The notes beneath the pieces are model-generated. The model saw only the letters and a list, made by a program, of their open reading frames with translations. It was not told the origin of the DNA and ran no database searches. A DNA stretch of 24,959 nucleotides. Origin: a virus. The stretch's first letter is position 1. Every line of letters begins with the position of its first letter. A program made the position numbers and the translations under genes. Below are positions 5,580 through 11,525 of this stretch, piece after piece. Location: positions 1 to 24,959 of the IMG/VR virus record IMGVR_UViG_3300008217_002745; one strand, given 5' to 3'.

Positions 5580-6107
5580 CTATTGAACCAGATCCATCCG
5601 TGACCGTAACACTTCTTGCAACTCTTCTTGGGTTCCTTTGTGGGAGGTTTGATGTTCATTTTTCTTGGACCTCAACCATTCTTCGTAATGATAGAAGCGA
5701 TGAGAAATAGCGTCTGTGTAGTTGTTACATTTCTTACACATATAATCCTTAACATCCCATGAACTTCCATTGAGTATATCACTTATGGCGTTAACTTTCA
5801 CGCCCTTTTTATAAAATCCGCTTAATTTTAGATCTACAAAGCCTCCCTTATCCCAATATAACCACAGTCCTACTTGCTCATCGTCTCTAAAGAAGCCTTC
5901 CATCCATAGCTTACCTGTGCTCCTCCAAAAAGACCAGAAGCCATGCCGCTCTCCATTTCTTAGAGCACCAAGCAATAGAGGTTGACCGTTAGCATAATAC
6001 TGGATATACTCCCTATAATCACGCCTATCTTTAATTACAAGATTATCATAATCAACAGGAGTTTGGAGACATGAGGCTAGCGCCAACAAAAGAACTAGTT
6101 TCTTCAT
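5580..6107 (-). CDS. Predicted lipoprotein with MORN-variant repeats, 175 aa
   Basis: The N-terminus MKKLVLLLALASC is a short lipoprotein signal with lipobox LASC and Cys13 as the lipidation site, so the product should be anchored to a host membrane. Residues about 35-105 hold two to three repeats of the YwqK/MORN-2 type (YYANGQPLLLG, NGERHGFWSFW, KLWMEGFFRDDEQVGLWLYW). The C-terminal part has a CxxC pair (YMCKKCNNY) and a charged helix. Phage lipoproteins are known to block receptors or exclude superinfecting phages; whether this one does is inference. TATAAT lies about 10 bases before the ATG. No strong Shine-Dalgarno site is visible. Confidence 0.7.
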   Translation of the reverse strand: MKKLVLLLALASCLQTPVDYDNLVIKDRRDYREYIQYYANGQPLLLGALRNGERHGFWSFWRSTGKLWMEGFFRDDEQVGLWLYWDKGGFVDLKLSGFYKKGVKVNAISDILNGSSWDVKDYMCKKCNNYTDAISHRFYHYEEWLRSKKNEHQTSHKGTQEELQEVLRSRMDLVQ

Positions 6108-6114
6108 GGAATTA

Positions 6115-6306
6115 TTATAGTTTTTCTTCGCTTTTTAACTCAAATGTTTCTTTCCAAACTTCTTGTAGCTTCTCATCGGACATACTCTCATACAGATCAA
6201 CTAGGAAATCCCTATACTTATCTTTTGTCCATCTATGGGGGTTTGCGTCTTTTAAGTCGTACTCAATAAGCTTACCGATCATCCTCAGTCTCTTCGTGTA
6301 ATTCAT
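6115..6306 (-). CDS. Hypothetical helical protein, 63 aa
   Basis: Small charged protein, mostly helix, with RWTKDKYRDFLVDLYESM in the middle and an acidic C-terminal helix. No family recognised. From ATG 6306 it overlaps the upstream gene by 35 bases. An in-frame ATG at 6282 would cut this to 11 and follows TGAGG directly, so the real product may be 55 aa. It ends 7 bases before the lipoprotein start. Confidence 0.5.
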   Translation of the reverse strand: MNYTKRLRMIGKLIEYDLKDANPHRWTKDKYRDFLVDLYESMSDEKLQEVWKETFELKSEEKL

Positions 6307-6565
6307 CGTCCGTCAGCATCCTCCATAATCCAAAATCTCCATACTCATTATAGCCCCAAAAGCAACCTTCAACTACAACATAATCATTCAACCAATCCTC
6401 TGCTTCCATTACAGCATCCAGGTAGTGAGCATCTTTGGTGTTAGTAATCTTACCTTCCTCAGGGACCCATCCATGTTGCTCTGCTAGCCTTTGAATATGA
6501 AGACCTACATAAGTGTCTTTGCTACCATCAATATAAACGCCTTCTTTGTGTTTTTGATCCGTCAT
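6272..6565 (-). CDS. Hypothetical acidic protein, 97 aa
   Basis: ATG at 6565 is chosen because AAGGAG lies 9 bases upstream, the best ribosome site in this part of the window; a longer reading to 6634 would run into the tRNA-Lys 3' end. The product begins MTDQKHKEGVYIDG and contains helices (YVGLHIQRLAEQHGW; DAVMEAEDWLND) and an aromatic strand region (CFWGYNEYGDFGLWRML), ending in acidic residues. No family recognised. Confidence 0.65.
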   Translation of the reverse strand: MTDQKHKEGVYIDGSKDTYVGLHIQRLAEQHGWVPEEGKITNTKDAHYLDAVMEAEDWLNDYVVVEGCFWGYNEYGDFGLWRMLTDDELHEETEDDR

Positions 6566-6590
6566 AAAATAATTCTCCTTGGGGGTATAT

Positions 6591-6619
6591 ATGGTATCAA
6601 ATTTCCTTGTCGATTGCAA
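6591..6619 (-). promoter_or_regulatory. Possible promoter between tRNA-Lys and the 97-aa gene
   Basis: On the minus strand TTGCAA (6619-6614) is followed after 17 bases by TACCAT (6596-6591), a moderate match to sigma70 boxes, with an ATATAT stretch just beyond. It would start transcription about 20 bases before the strong ribosome site of the gene at 6565. Confidence 0.3.
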
Positions 6620-6626
6620 ATATAAT

Positions 6627-6702
6627 TGGTACACTTGGTAGGAATCGAACCTACGACCAGCGGATTAAAAGTCCGATGCTCTACCGACTGAGCTACAAGT
6701 GC
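6627..6702 (-). tRNA. tRNA-Lys (anticodon UUU)
   Basis: A full 76-base cloverleaf is visible. The 7-bp acceptor (GCACTTG with CAAGTGT) includes a G1-U72 wobble. The D arm is GCTC...GAGC, the anticodon loop CTTTTAA, and the T arm GTAGG TTCGATT CCTAC, with an encoded ACCA end. The anticodon stem has four good pairs and a mismatch at 27-43. It is the last of three tRNAs in the transcription direction and would decode AAA and AAG. Confidence 0.95.
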
Positions 6703-6710
6703 ATAAATTA

Positions 6711-6786
6711 TGGTAGGACGGGGTAGAATTGAACTACCGACCTGACGCTTATAAGACGCCTGCTCTCACCACTGAGCTACCGTCCC
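6711..6786 (-). tRNA. tRNA-Ile (anticodon UAU)
   Basis: A 76-base cloverleaf with acceptor GGGACGG/CCGTCCT (G1-U72 wobble), D arm GCTC...GAGC, anticodon loop CTTATAA, T arm GGTAG TTCAATT CTACC and encoded ACCA. UAU would read the AUA codon, which bacteria usually read with a lysidine-modified CAU tRNA. A phage copy would help translate AT-rich genes. The anticodon stem GGCGT/GCGTC contains two G-U pairs. Eight bases separate it from tRNA-Lys. Confidence 0.93.
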
Positions 6787-6843
6787 TTATCATTAGAATA
6801 TTGTATCAGAAGGGCCTAAGGATATCAACTAGGAAAATTATTA

Positions 6844-6920
6844 TGGTAGGACGAGTGGGATTCGAACCCACACTGAACGGATTTTAAGTCCGATGCCTCT
6901 GCCGATTGGGCTATCGTCCC
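6844..6920 (-). tRNA. tRNA-Leu (anticodon UAA) with short variable loop
   Basis: A 77-base tRNA with acceptor GGGACGA/TCGTCCT (G1-U72 wobble), anticodon arm CGGA CTTAAAA TCCG as in ordinary tRNA-Leu(UAA), T arm GTGGG TTCGAAT CCCAC and encoded ACCA. The variable region is only about 5 bases, unlike the long arm of bacterial tRNA-Leu. The D arm resembles leucine tRNAs (GCC...GGC around AATCGGCAGA). The anticodon assigns leucine; charging by the host enzyme is not certain because of the missing arm. Confidence 0.88.
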
Positions 6921-6923
6921 TTG

Positions 6924-7100
6924 TTACCGTTTAAGGCGATAAGCGATCCACCGCTTTCTACCTTCTTTGAACCTGTCCCTCTTCTCACAGCGATAAACAA
7001 AACTCTTCTTAGTTAGCTCATCTACCTTTTTCATCTTATCAAGATAAACCTCCGCATCCTCTTGGGAATGAAAGTATCCGTAACTTAATCTGTTTTTCAT
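6924..7100 (-). CDS. Small hypothetical protein upstream of the tRNAs, 58 aa
   Basis: ATG at 7100 to TAA at 6924-6926, ending 3 bases before the 5' end of tRNA-Leu. The product is basic: a strand (RLSYGYFHS), a helix (QEDAEVYLDKMKKVDEL), then strands (KSFVYRCEKRD; RKRWIAYRLKR). The order loosely matches the 81-aa protein at 530-775. AGGA lies about 10 bases before the ATG and a TATAAT box lies 19 to 24 bases upstream. It probably shares a transcript with the tRNAs. No family recognised. Confidence 0.65.
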   Translation of the reverse strand: MKNRLSYGYFHSQEDAEVYLDKMKKVDELTKKSFVYRCEKRDRFKEGRKRWIAYRLKR

Positions 7101-7118
7101 TTTAGGTATCCTAAGACT

Positions 7119-7124
7119 ATTATA
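7119..7124 (-). promoter_or_regulatory. TATAAT -10 element for the tRNA unit
   Basis: A perfect TATAAT on the minus strand lies between a strong terminator and the 58-aa ORF, where a promoter is needed. The -35 region 17 bases upstream (TTTAAT) is weak. TATAATAGT here is shared with the promoter at 10693-10698. Confidence 0.55.
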
Positions 7125-7142
7125 GAAACGCCCACCGCTTTA

Positions 7143-7178
7143 TTAAAAACCCCCACTGGTTGATAGGCAGTGGGGGTT
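7143..7178 (-). terminator. Intrinsic terminator after the Clp-like gene
   Basis: An 11-bp perfect stem (7148-7158 with 7168-7178; AACCCCCACTG on each strand) encloses a 9-base loop and is followed on the minus strand by TTTTTAATAAAG. It lies 29 bases past the stop of the ATPase gene and is the clearest terminator in the window. Confidence 0.93.
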
Positions 7179-7206
7179 AGCAGAGAAGTTCCTTGTCGGG
7201 TAATTT

Positions 7207-8547
7207 TTACTCTGCGCTACTTGTACTGAGATCTCCATCCCTAAGATTCGTAATGGTAAACTCATTGTTTACAATCTTCGGGGTGTAAAGATCTCCTTCT
7301 TTTTGTGGTTCTTTTTTATCCAAGATTATCTGAGCTACAGGAACAGCAATCTCGTTCTTAATAAAACGTTTAATATTTCTCGCACCGTACTCTTCCGAGT
7401 ACCCATTTTTGGCTACGTAATTAAGCAACGGCCTAGTCCTCTTCAAGGGAATGTGTTTAAGATTAAGCGTGGCAATCTTCCTCACATCAGACGGAGTAAG
7501 AGTATTGAAAAAGATAAAGTTGTCGATCCTATTCATGAACTCAGTTGGAAATTTCTTTCGTACCGATTCCGTGATCTCTTCCCGACAACCTGACACGGAA
7601 ATCTTTTCATTGGCAAATCCTAACCTATATCCTCTTCCTATATCGGATAACCCTTGATTAGAGGTAAAGATAAAGATAGACTCTGAAAAATCAATCACCT
7701 TGCCCATATTGTCAGTACACGTACCATCGTCAAGCATAGAGAGCAGAAAATCATAAAACTTAGGATGAGCTTTTTCAATTTCATCAAACAGGATCACCCA
7801 CCTGTTAGATTTCTCAGCTTTTTCAGCAATCAGACTCTTCTCCGTATGCCCCACGTATCCTGGGGGTGAGCCAATCAACTTGTTATACTCGTGTGGCAGG
7901 GCGTACTCGGCACAGTTAAGCTTCCAAAAATTACCACTATACCTAGATCCTAGCAACTTAGCAGCCTCTGTTTTCCCGACCCCTGTAGGCCCAACGAAAA
8001 AGAAAGAGGCGGTCTTATATAAGCCTGTAGCTATCAGTTTCATACTATCCACTAAGCTCTTTACCGCTTCCTTCTGCCCTACCAGATTCTTATCAAAGTA
8101 GCTGACCAGCGAAGTAATATCTCGCTTCGAACTCAGGGACTTCAGAGTATTTCGAGAAGGATTAGCTTGAGCAGCACCTATGTCTTCAAACATGAGGCGC
8201 ATAGAGTCACCTACACCTTCAATAAACTCCCCATTGTTGATATCTGCACACACAAAATTCAGATCAAAAATGGGATAAGCTTCGATGATAGACCGATACA
8301 CGGCCTTAACAATCGTCAACTTGTCTTCATCAGGCGGTAGATTGCTAAAAAACTCCTCCGATTTATGTAAGAAAGACTTGAGAACATACACCATGTAACT
8401 CTCAATGGTAATCGGTTCTTCTAGGGTGCTAATTTTATGCTTTAACTTAAAATAGGCTTTTTGCTCTTCCTCTAATCCTAGCTTTCTAATCAGAAGAACT
8501 AAATTAATAGGATCACAAACTACTTTATAGTAAGATTTTCTTTTCAT
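7207..8547 (-). CDS. Clp/Hsp100-type AAA+ ATPase with a single AAA module, 446 aa
   Basis: ATP-driven unfoldase related to the second AAA+ module of ClpA, ClpB and ClpC. Visible motifs: Walker A GPTGVGKT (186-193), pore loop GYVG (230-233), Walker B VILFDE (251-256), sensor 1 TSN (295-297), arginine finger Arg340 in FMNRID, and sensor 2 GAR (388-390) in the small C-terminal domain. The first 150 residues match no Clp N-domain that I know. LGF (309-311) sits where ClpA has IGL, ClpX IGF and ClpC VGF, the loop that docks on ClpP. No protease gene is in the window. The start overlaps the upstream stop (ATGA), and a strong terminator follows. Confidence 0.92.
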   Translation of the reverse strand: MKRKSYYKVVCDPINLVLLIRKLGLEEEQKAYFKLKHKISTLEEPITIESYMVYVLKSFLHKSEEFFSNLPPDEDKLTIVKAVYRSIIEAYPIFDLNFVCADINNGEFIEGVGDSMRLMFEDIGAAQANPSRNTLKSLSSKRDITSLVSYFDKNLVGQKEAVKSLVDSMKLIATGLYKTASFFFVGPTGVGKTEAAKLLGSRYSGNFWKLNCAEYALPHEYNKLIGSPPGYVGHTEKSLIAEKAEKSNRWVILFDEIEKAHPKFYDFLLSMLDDGTCTDNMGKVIDFSESIFIFTSNQGLSDIGRGYRLGFANEKISVSGCREEITESVRKKFPTEFMNRIDNFIFFNTLTPSDVRKIATLNLKHIPLKRTRPLLNYVAKNGYSEEYGARNIKRFIKNEIAVPVAQIILDKKEPQKEGDLYTPKIVNNEFTITNLRDGDLSTSSAE

Positions 8548-8864
8548 GTTAAGTTGTCTAGTTGGGTATACAAACTTTCACTTGCGTTCGCATCATTCTG
8601 ACGCTGCGCTGCTTCTAACTTAATAAGGAGGTCCACCACTTTAAGAATACTAGTCTTGGAGGTTTGTGCCAACTTAAGGCAGTCTACCATCAAATTCTTA
8701 GCTGTGGAATCCTGAGGGTTCTCATCCAGCATCTGACGAAAGAAGCGGTGCGTTTCGAGTGCAAGCTTCCTATCTTCATTGGCTTCATCAATAACTTTTT
8801 TACAAGTTTTTTGAATCCTATTCTTATCGAGGGGAGGATTTTTTAATACGTAAGGACTTGGCAT
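8544..8864 (-). CDS. Hypothetical helical protein, 106 aa
   Basis: Mostly helical and charged, with NRIQKTCKKVIDEANEDRKL, a helix ending RQMLDENPQDS and a long final helix (SILKVVDLLIKLEAAQ). No recognised domain. ATG 8864 is preferred; TTG at 8891 would add nine residues. No strong ribosome site is visible for either. The end overlaps the ATPase start by 4 bases, so it could be an adaptor or substrate-delivery partner of that ATPase; this rests on position only. Confidence 0.65.
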   Translation of the reverse strand: MPSPYVLKNPPLDKNRIQKTCKKVIDEANEDRKLALETHRFFRQMLDENPQDSTAKNLMVDCLKLAQTSKTSILKVVDLLIKLEAAQRQNDANASESLYTQLDNLT

Positions 8865-9039
8865 TGGTCGCAGTATAGTAAGAGTGAGCAAAATTATGAA
8901 CTAAGGTTTGATAGTCATTTTGCCTACCCTTTTTCCCAAACGGGAAAATAAGGGCTTCCCTATCATAGGGTGTAAGAACAACGGGATTACTTCCGAAATT
9001 TTTCAAAGTTGTTCTGTTCGAAGACTTCATATTCATCAT
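8824..9039 (-). CDS. Possible small basic protein, about 71 aa
   Basis: An ORF that would fill the gap between two better-supported genes, overlapping both by 41 to 53 bases. In-frame ATGs are at 9039, 9036 and 9030. It includes SNPVVLTPYDREALIFPFGK and a basic tail. No ribosome site is seen. A gap of over 100 bases here would be unusual in this compact region, which favours a gene, but the double overlap argues against it. Confidence 0.3.
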   Translation of the reverse strand: MMNMKSSNRTTLKNFGSNPVVLTPYDREALIFPFGKKGRQNDYQTLVHNFAHSYYTATNAKSLRIKKSSPR

Positions 9040-9178
9040 ATTTATCGCCAGAAGGCAGGAAAGGGGCCTCAGAATAAGGAACCTTCTTAAAATTAACCGT
9101 CTTAGGATGGCGACCCTTCTTCTTAGATCGACGAGCCGAAGGGCTGTCATATTTATCATATCGGTGAGTTTTACCCAC
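8987..9178 (-). CDS. Hypothetical basic protein, 63 aa
   Basis: Begins at GTG 9178, six bases after the upstream stop. The first half is basic and probably disordered (RRSKKKGRHPKTVNFKK). The second half is mixed and aromatic (YSEAPFLPSGDKYDEYEVF). No family recognised. The tight spacing with the upstream gene supports it as a real operon member. Confidence 0.5.
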   Translation of the reverse strand: MGKTHRYDKYDSPSARRSKKKGRHPKTVNFKKVPYSEAPFLPSGDKYDEYEVFEQNNFEKFRK

Positions 9179-9184
9179 TACTCT

Positions 9185-9565
9185 TTACCACTCCCCACCC
9201 TCATCGGATGACCACATTTCGTTATTATCATCATCAAAGTAATCATTAAACTTCTGTCTATTTGGCGAGGTATGAAGCTGGATGTCATCAACAGCCGAAG
9301 CTACCGTCCCACTGGCCGGAAAAGCCATAGATACAGTGCCCCGCCTACCATCCCAATACATGATGGCACAAGTGTCATCGTCTTCCATCATGTCTGAAAC
9401 TAAGTTGTAGACCCGACAGACGTTATAGTATTCGAGGAAAGATCCCGTTTTAGTAGCAAATTTCTTTGTACCTTTTGGGCGATTTAAAAAGAACTGCATT
9501 TGAGCCTTGGTGATGTAAGTTCCATCAGGCTCATTTAGCAGGGGCTCCCGAAAATAATTATCCAT
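9185..9565 (-). CDS. Hypothetical phage protein, 126 aa
   Basis: Soluble, acidic protein with a helix (TKAQMQFFLNRPKG; EYYNVCRVYNLVSDMM), a strand pair (CAIMYWDGRRGTVSMAF) and a very acidic tail (DYFDDDNNEMWSSDEGGEW) that is likely disordered. The ATG has no close Shine-Dalgarno site; instead a strong hairpin containing GGAGG ends 9 bases upstream, which may influence its translation. Not recognised. Confidence 0.65.
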   Translation of the reverse strand: MDNYFREPLLNEPDGTYITKAQMQFFLNRPKGTKKFATKTGSFLEYYNVCRVYNLVSDMMEDDDTCAIMYWDGRRGTVSMAFPASGTVASAVDDIQLHTSPNRQKFNDYFDDDNNEMWSSDEGGEW

Positions 9566-9574
9566 CGCAATAAG

Positions 9575-9600
9575 GAAAGGAGGGGTGCTTCCCTCCTTTC
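9575..9600 (-). other. Strong hairpin just before the start at 9565
   Basis: A perfect 10-bp stem (GAAAGGAGGG with CCCTCCTTTC) closes a 6-base loop. On the transcript the 5' arm contains AAGGAGG, so a ribosome-binding-like sequence is locked in the stem about 30 bases before the ATG. No T-run follows. It could be a translational control or RNA-processing element. Confidence 0.65.
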
Positions 9601-9605
9601 GCAGG

Positions 9606-9631
9606 CTTTTTGTCTGCCTTAGACAGAAAAG
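9606..9631 (-). other. Second hairpin overlapping the DUF932 gene end
   Basis: TGTCT and AGACA arms (9611-9615, 9621-9625) extend into T and A runs, with one bulged G, giving a stem of about 10 pairs around 5 bases. It overlaps the last codons of the DUF932 gene and precedes the stronger hairpin at 9575-9600. The tandem arrangement looks deliberate. Confidence 0.45.
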
Positions 9632-10398
9632 CTTTCACTATATGTACTTGCCAAATCCCACAACTGAGAGTTAAAATTGACATCTTTTTGAATATTTTGG
9701 ATAGGCCGCACTCGTCTCCTGGTATCCTCATTAAGATAGCCACCCCGCATAATATTCTCTTGAGCCACATTGAACACCGACCACAAGTCGTTCCCGTTGT
9801 CCTCCTCTCGGCGAATCCTACCAACCTCCCTAATAATGGAATCACTGGGGTTAGTGAACCTTACCTTAGCCGCGTCCACAAAGAAATCTTTACGAGTACG
9901 AGTACTCAACTCAATAGTTTTCCAGGTATTGATTTTTTCGGCGAGACCCGTAGCCTTAACAACCAACTCTCGGGAAGCATCCTTCACTTGCTGGGGGTTA
10001 AAACCAATATGCCGAATGTGAATCTTCCCAAAATCATTTTCAGAAACTACCATCCCATTGGAGCACACCATTCTAAAAATACCCCCTTGAAGGGTGTAAC
10101 CCCCCAACCCATTATGAGCGTTGATAAGAAGCATCTCTGGGAAAGAATCCCCCACCCCAAACGACTCCGCACCAAGGTCATCATGACGTAACCGAATAAT
10201 ATGCTTTGCATGACCCCGACTCCAACTACGGGAGTTTACTTGCTGGGCCCTCCACGCTGTCCACCCTTCGTCCTGCAAAATAGGCAAGATCTCAGTCGTA
10301 GGAAGAAAAGAGTAACGAGAAGATACTCTACCATCCTCAGGGGAGTCTGCAAAAGCCGCAGGAGCAAACGTACGCAACATTTCTTCATTTTTAATCAT
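9619..10398 (-). CDS. DUF932 phage/plasmid-type protein, 259 aa
   Basis: Fits the DUF932 family (phage/plasmid-like protein). Signs are a YSFLPTTEILPIL region, EGWTAWRAQQV, a KHIIRLRHDD strand, EMLLINAHNGLGGYTLQGG and the hallmark FRMVCSNGMVV (about 108-118), followed by a helical C-terminal half. Length is normal for the phage forms. The family is widespread on mobile DNA, and its function is not established. A 3-base gap separates it from the next gene downstream of the promoter at 10693-10721's transcript; the ribosome site is weak (GGAAAC). Confidence 0.85.
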   Translation of the reverse strand: MIKNEEMLRTFAPAAFADSPEDGRVSSRYSFLPTTEILPILQDEGWTAWRAQQVNSRSWSRGHAKHIIRLRHDDLGAESFGVGDSFPEMLLINAHNGLGGYTLQGGIFRMVCSNGMVVSENDFGKIHIRHIGFNPQQVKDASRELVVKATGLAEKINTWKTIELSTRTRKDFFVDAAKVRFTNPSDSIIREVGRIRREEDNGNDLWSVFNVAQENIMRGGYLNEDTRRRVRPIQNIQKDVNFNSQLWDLASTYSESFSV

Positions 10399-10401
10399 TT
10401 T

Positions 10402-10671
10402 TTAGTTTCCGTAAATTTCTGTGAAAGCTTCTTGACGGGTAAGACCGCGCTGCTTCTGATCTTTAGTCATACGAAATCTCTTACCTGTCTTCTCAGTATA
10501 TTCCTTAATGGATGAATACTGTGTACCTACTTTGTTCCGCATAGGGTCCACAACAACATCCTCCACAACATCCGTGGACTTTCCTTTTTTGAAATGGCTA
10601 CAAAAAGCGGAATCAATGAGGTTCCTTAGCTTTGTAACATAATTAACATTAGTGTGTTTATCCATGGTCAT
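10402..10671 (-). CDS. Hypothetical basic protein, 89 aa
   Basis: Start at ATG 10671 (or ATG 10665) because the promoter at 10693-10721 should begin transcription near 10686, ruling out the longer frame to 10734. The product has a helix (YVTKLRNLIDSAFCSHFKKG), a middle strand region (DVVEDVVVDPM) and a conserved-looking C-terminal stretch (GKRFRMTKDQKQRGLTRQEA) that may be a small DNA-binding helix pair. Not recognised. It leads the transcript that includes DUF932. Confidence 0.6.
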   Translation of the reverse strand: MTMDKHTNVNYVTKLRNLIDSAFCSHFKKGKSTDVVEDVVVDPMRNKVGTQYSSIKEYTEKTGKRFRMTKDQKQRGLTRQEAFTEIYGN

Positions 10672-10692
10672 GATCGCTCGTCTCACTGAACT

Positions 10693-10721
10693 ATTATAGC
10701 AAGTTTTTCGCGGACGCTCAA
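10693..10721 (-). promoter_or_regulatory. Sigma70-like promoter
   Basis: TTGAGC (10721-10716), a spacer of exactly 17, then perfect TATAAT (10698-10693), read on the minus strand. It lies in a 68-base gap after the sugar operon and before the 89-aa gene, so it should drive the leftward unit with DUF932 and, unless stopped, the ATPase. Confidence 0.75.
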
Positions 10722-10739
10722 GTAAAAGGCCCAAAAAAT

Positions 10740-11525
10740 TTAGGAGGTGGCTAATTCGTTGATATCACTCAACTTAGAGAGCGGCTTCATAAAACACATC
10801 TCACGTTGGCACCTAGTTTTCTCCTCCATACCCGCACCGTCGTCTCTCTGCCATTCAGTGAGGGGATGATAATTGTGGATCATTAGCTCTTCCTCAATAT
10901 AAGCTAAATTGTCCCACCCTATCATTTCAATAATGGGAAGAAAAATTGCTACGTCCGCAGCACTAGAAAACAGAGTAGCAGATGAATCAAAAAAATAGTA
11001 CGGAGGGATTCTATCAAAGAGAAACTTCTTAAAAGTACGGATCGCCCCATACCGCCACCCTGGATTGTGTATCTGCTGTCTAGGAGCAATATTTGTAACC
11101 TTTGGGCCACACACCGAATGCTTTGTTACTTCAGGGTGAAATTTCTCACTTCCCGCAATTCTATAGTTGCCGTAAGTGGCAAGATAGCCCTTCTCATATT
11201 CTTGCTTAATACGAGACAACACCTCCGCGTGAGCAAAGGCATCATCACCATCTAAATGAACTATGACATCATCAAGGTGCGCCTCCGACAACTCCGTTCC
11301 CAGTATGTGGCTATGCAAAGTACCCAACCGAGTGGACTTGTTAACTACGTAACATCGGGAATCATACGCACATTCTTCTTGAATTATATCAAACGTCTTG
11401 TCAGTAGAGGCATCATTAACCAAGACATGCCTATACTCACAGTCTTTTTGCATCTTGACAGAATCAATACACTCTTTAACAAATTTTTCTGCGTTGTAAG
11501 TAGGAGAAATAATACAAAATTTCAT
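10740..11525 (-). CDS. Family 2 glycosyltransferase, 261 aa
   Basis: GT-A fold enzyme that transfers a sugar from a nucleotide donor. The N-terminus shows CIISPTYNAEKFVKECIDSV, followed by VLVNDASTDKTFDII, and a metal-binding acidic motif VHLDGDDAF (about 89-97). After the catalytic half come aromatic acceptor-side segments (NPGWRYGAIRTFKKFLFD). Donor and acceptor cannot be read from sequence. It is the last gene of the long sugar operon and overlaps recombinase stop by 4 bases (ATGA). No membrane segment, so it is likely cytoplasmic. Confidence 0.9.
   Translation of the reverse strand: MKFCIISPTYNAEKFVKECIDSVKMQKDCEYRHVLVNDASTDKTFDIIQEECAYDSRCYVVNKSTRLGTLHSHILGTELSEAHLDDVIVHLDGDDAFAHAEVLSRIKQEYEKGYLATYGNYRIAGSEKFHPEVTKHSVCGPKVTNIAPRQQIHNPGWRYGAIRTFKKFLFDRIPPYYFFDSSATLFSSAADVAIFLPIIEMIGWDNLAYIEEELMIHNYHPLTEWQRDDGAGMEEKTRCQREMCFMKPLSKLSDINELATS

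Noticed and set aside
9558-9845. Minus-strand ORF of 95 aa
   Set aside because: It overlaps the DUF932 gene, both hairpins and the next start in another frame, without ribosome site or family signs.
9610-10191. Plus-strand ORF of 193 aa
   Set aside because: It lies antisense to the well-supported DUF932 gene and has no recognisable features.
10672-10734. Longer start for the 89-aa gene
   Set aside because: The extension spans the promoter boxes at 10693-10721 and would require transcription from further upstream.
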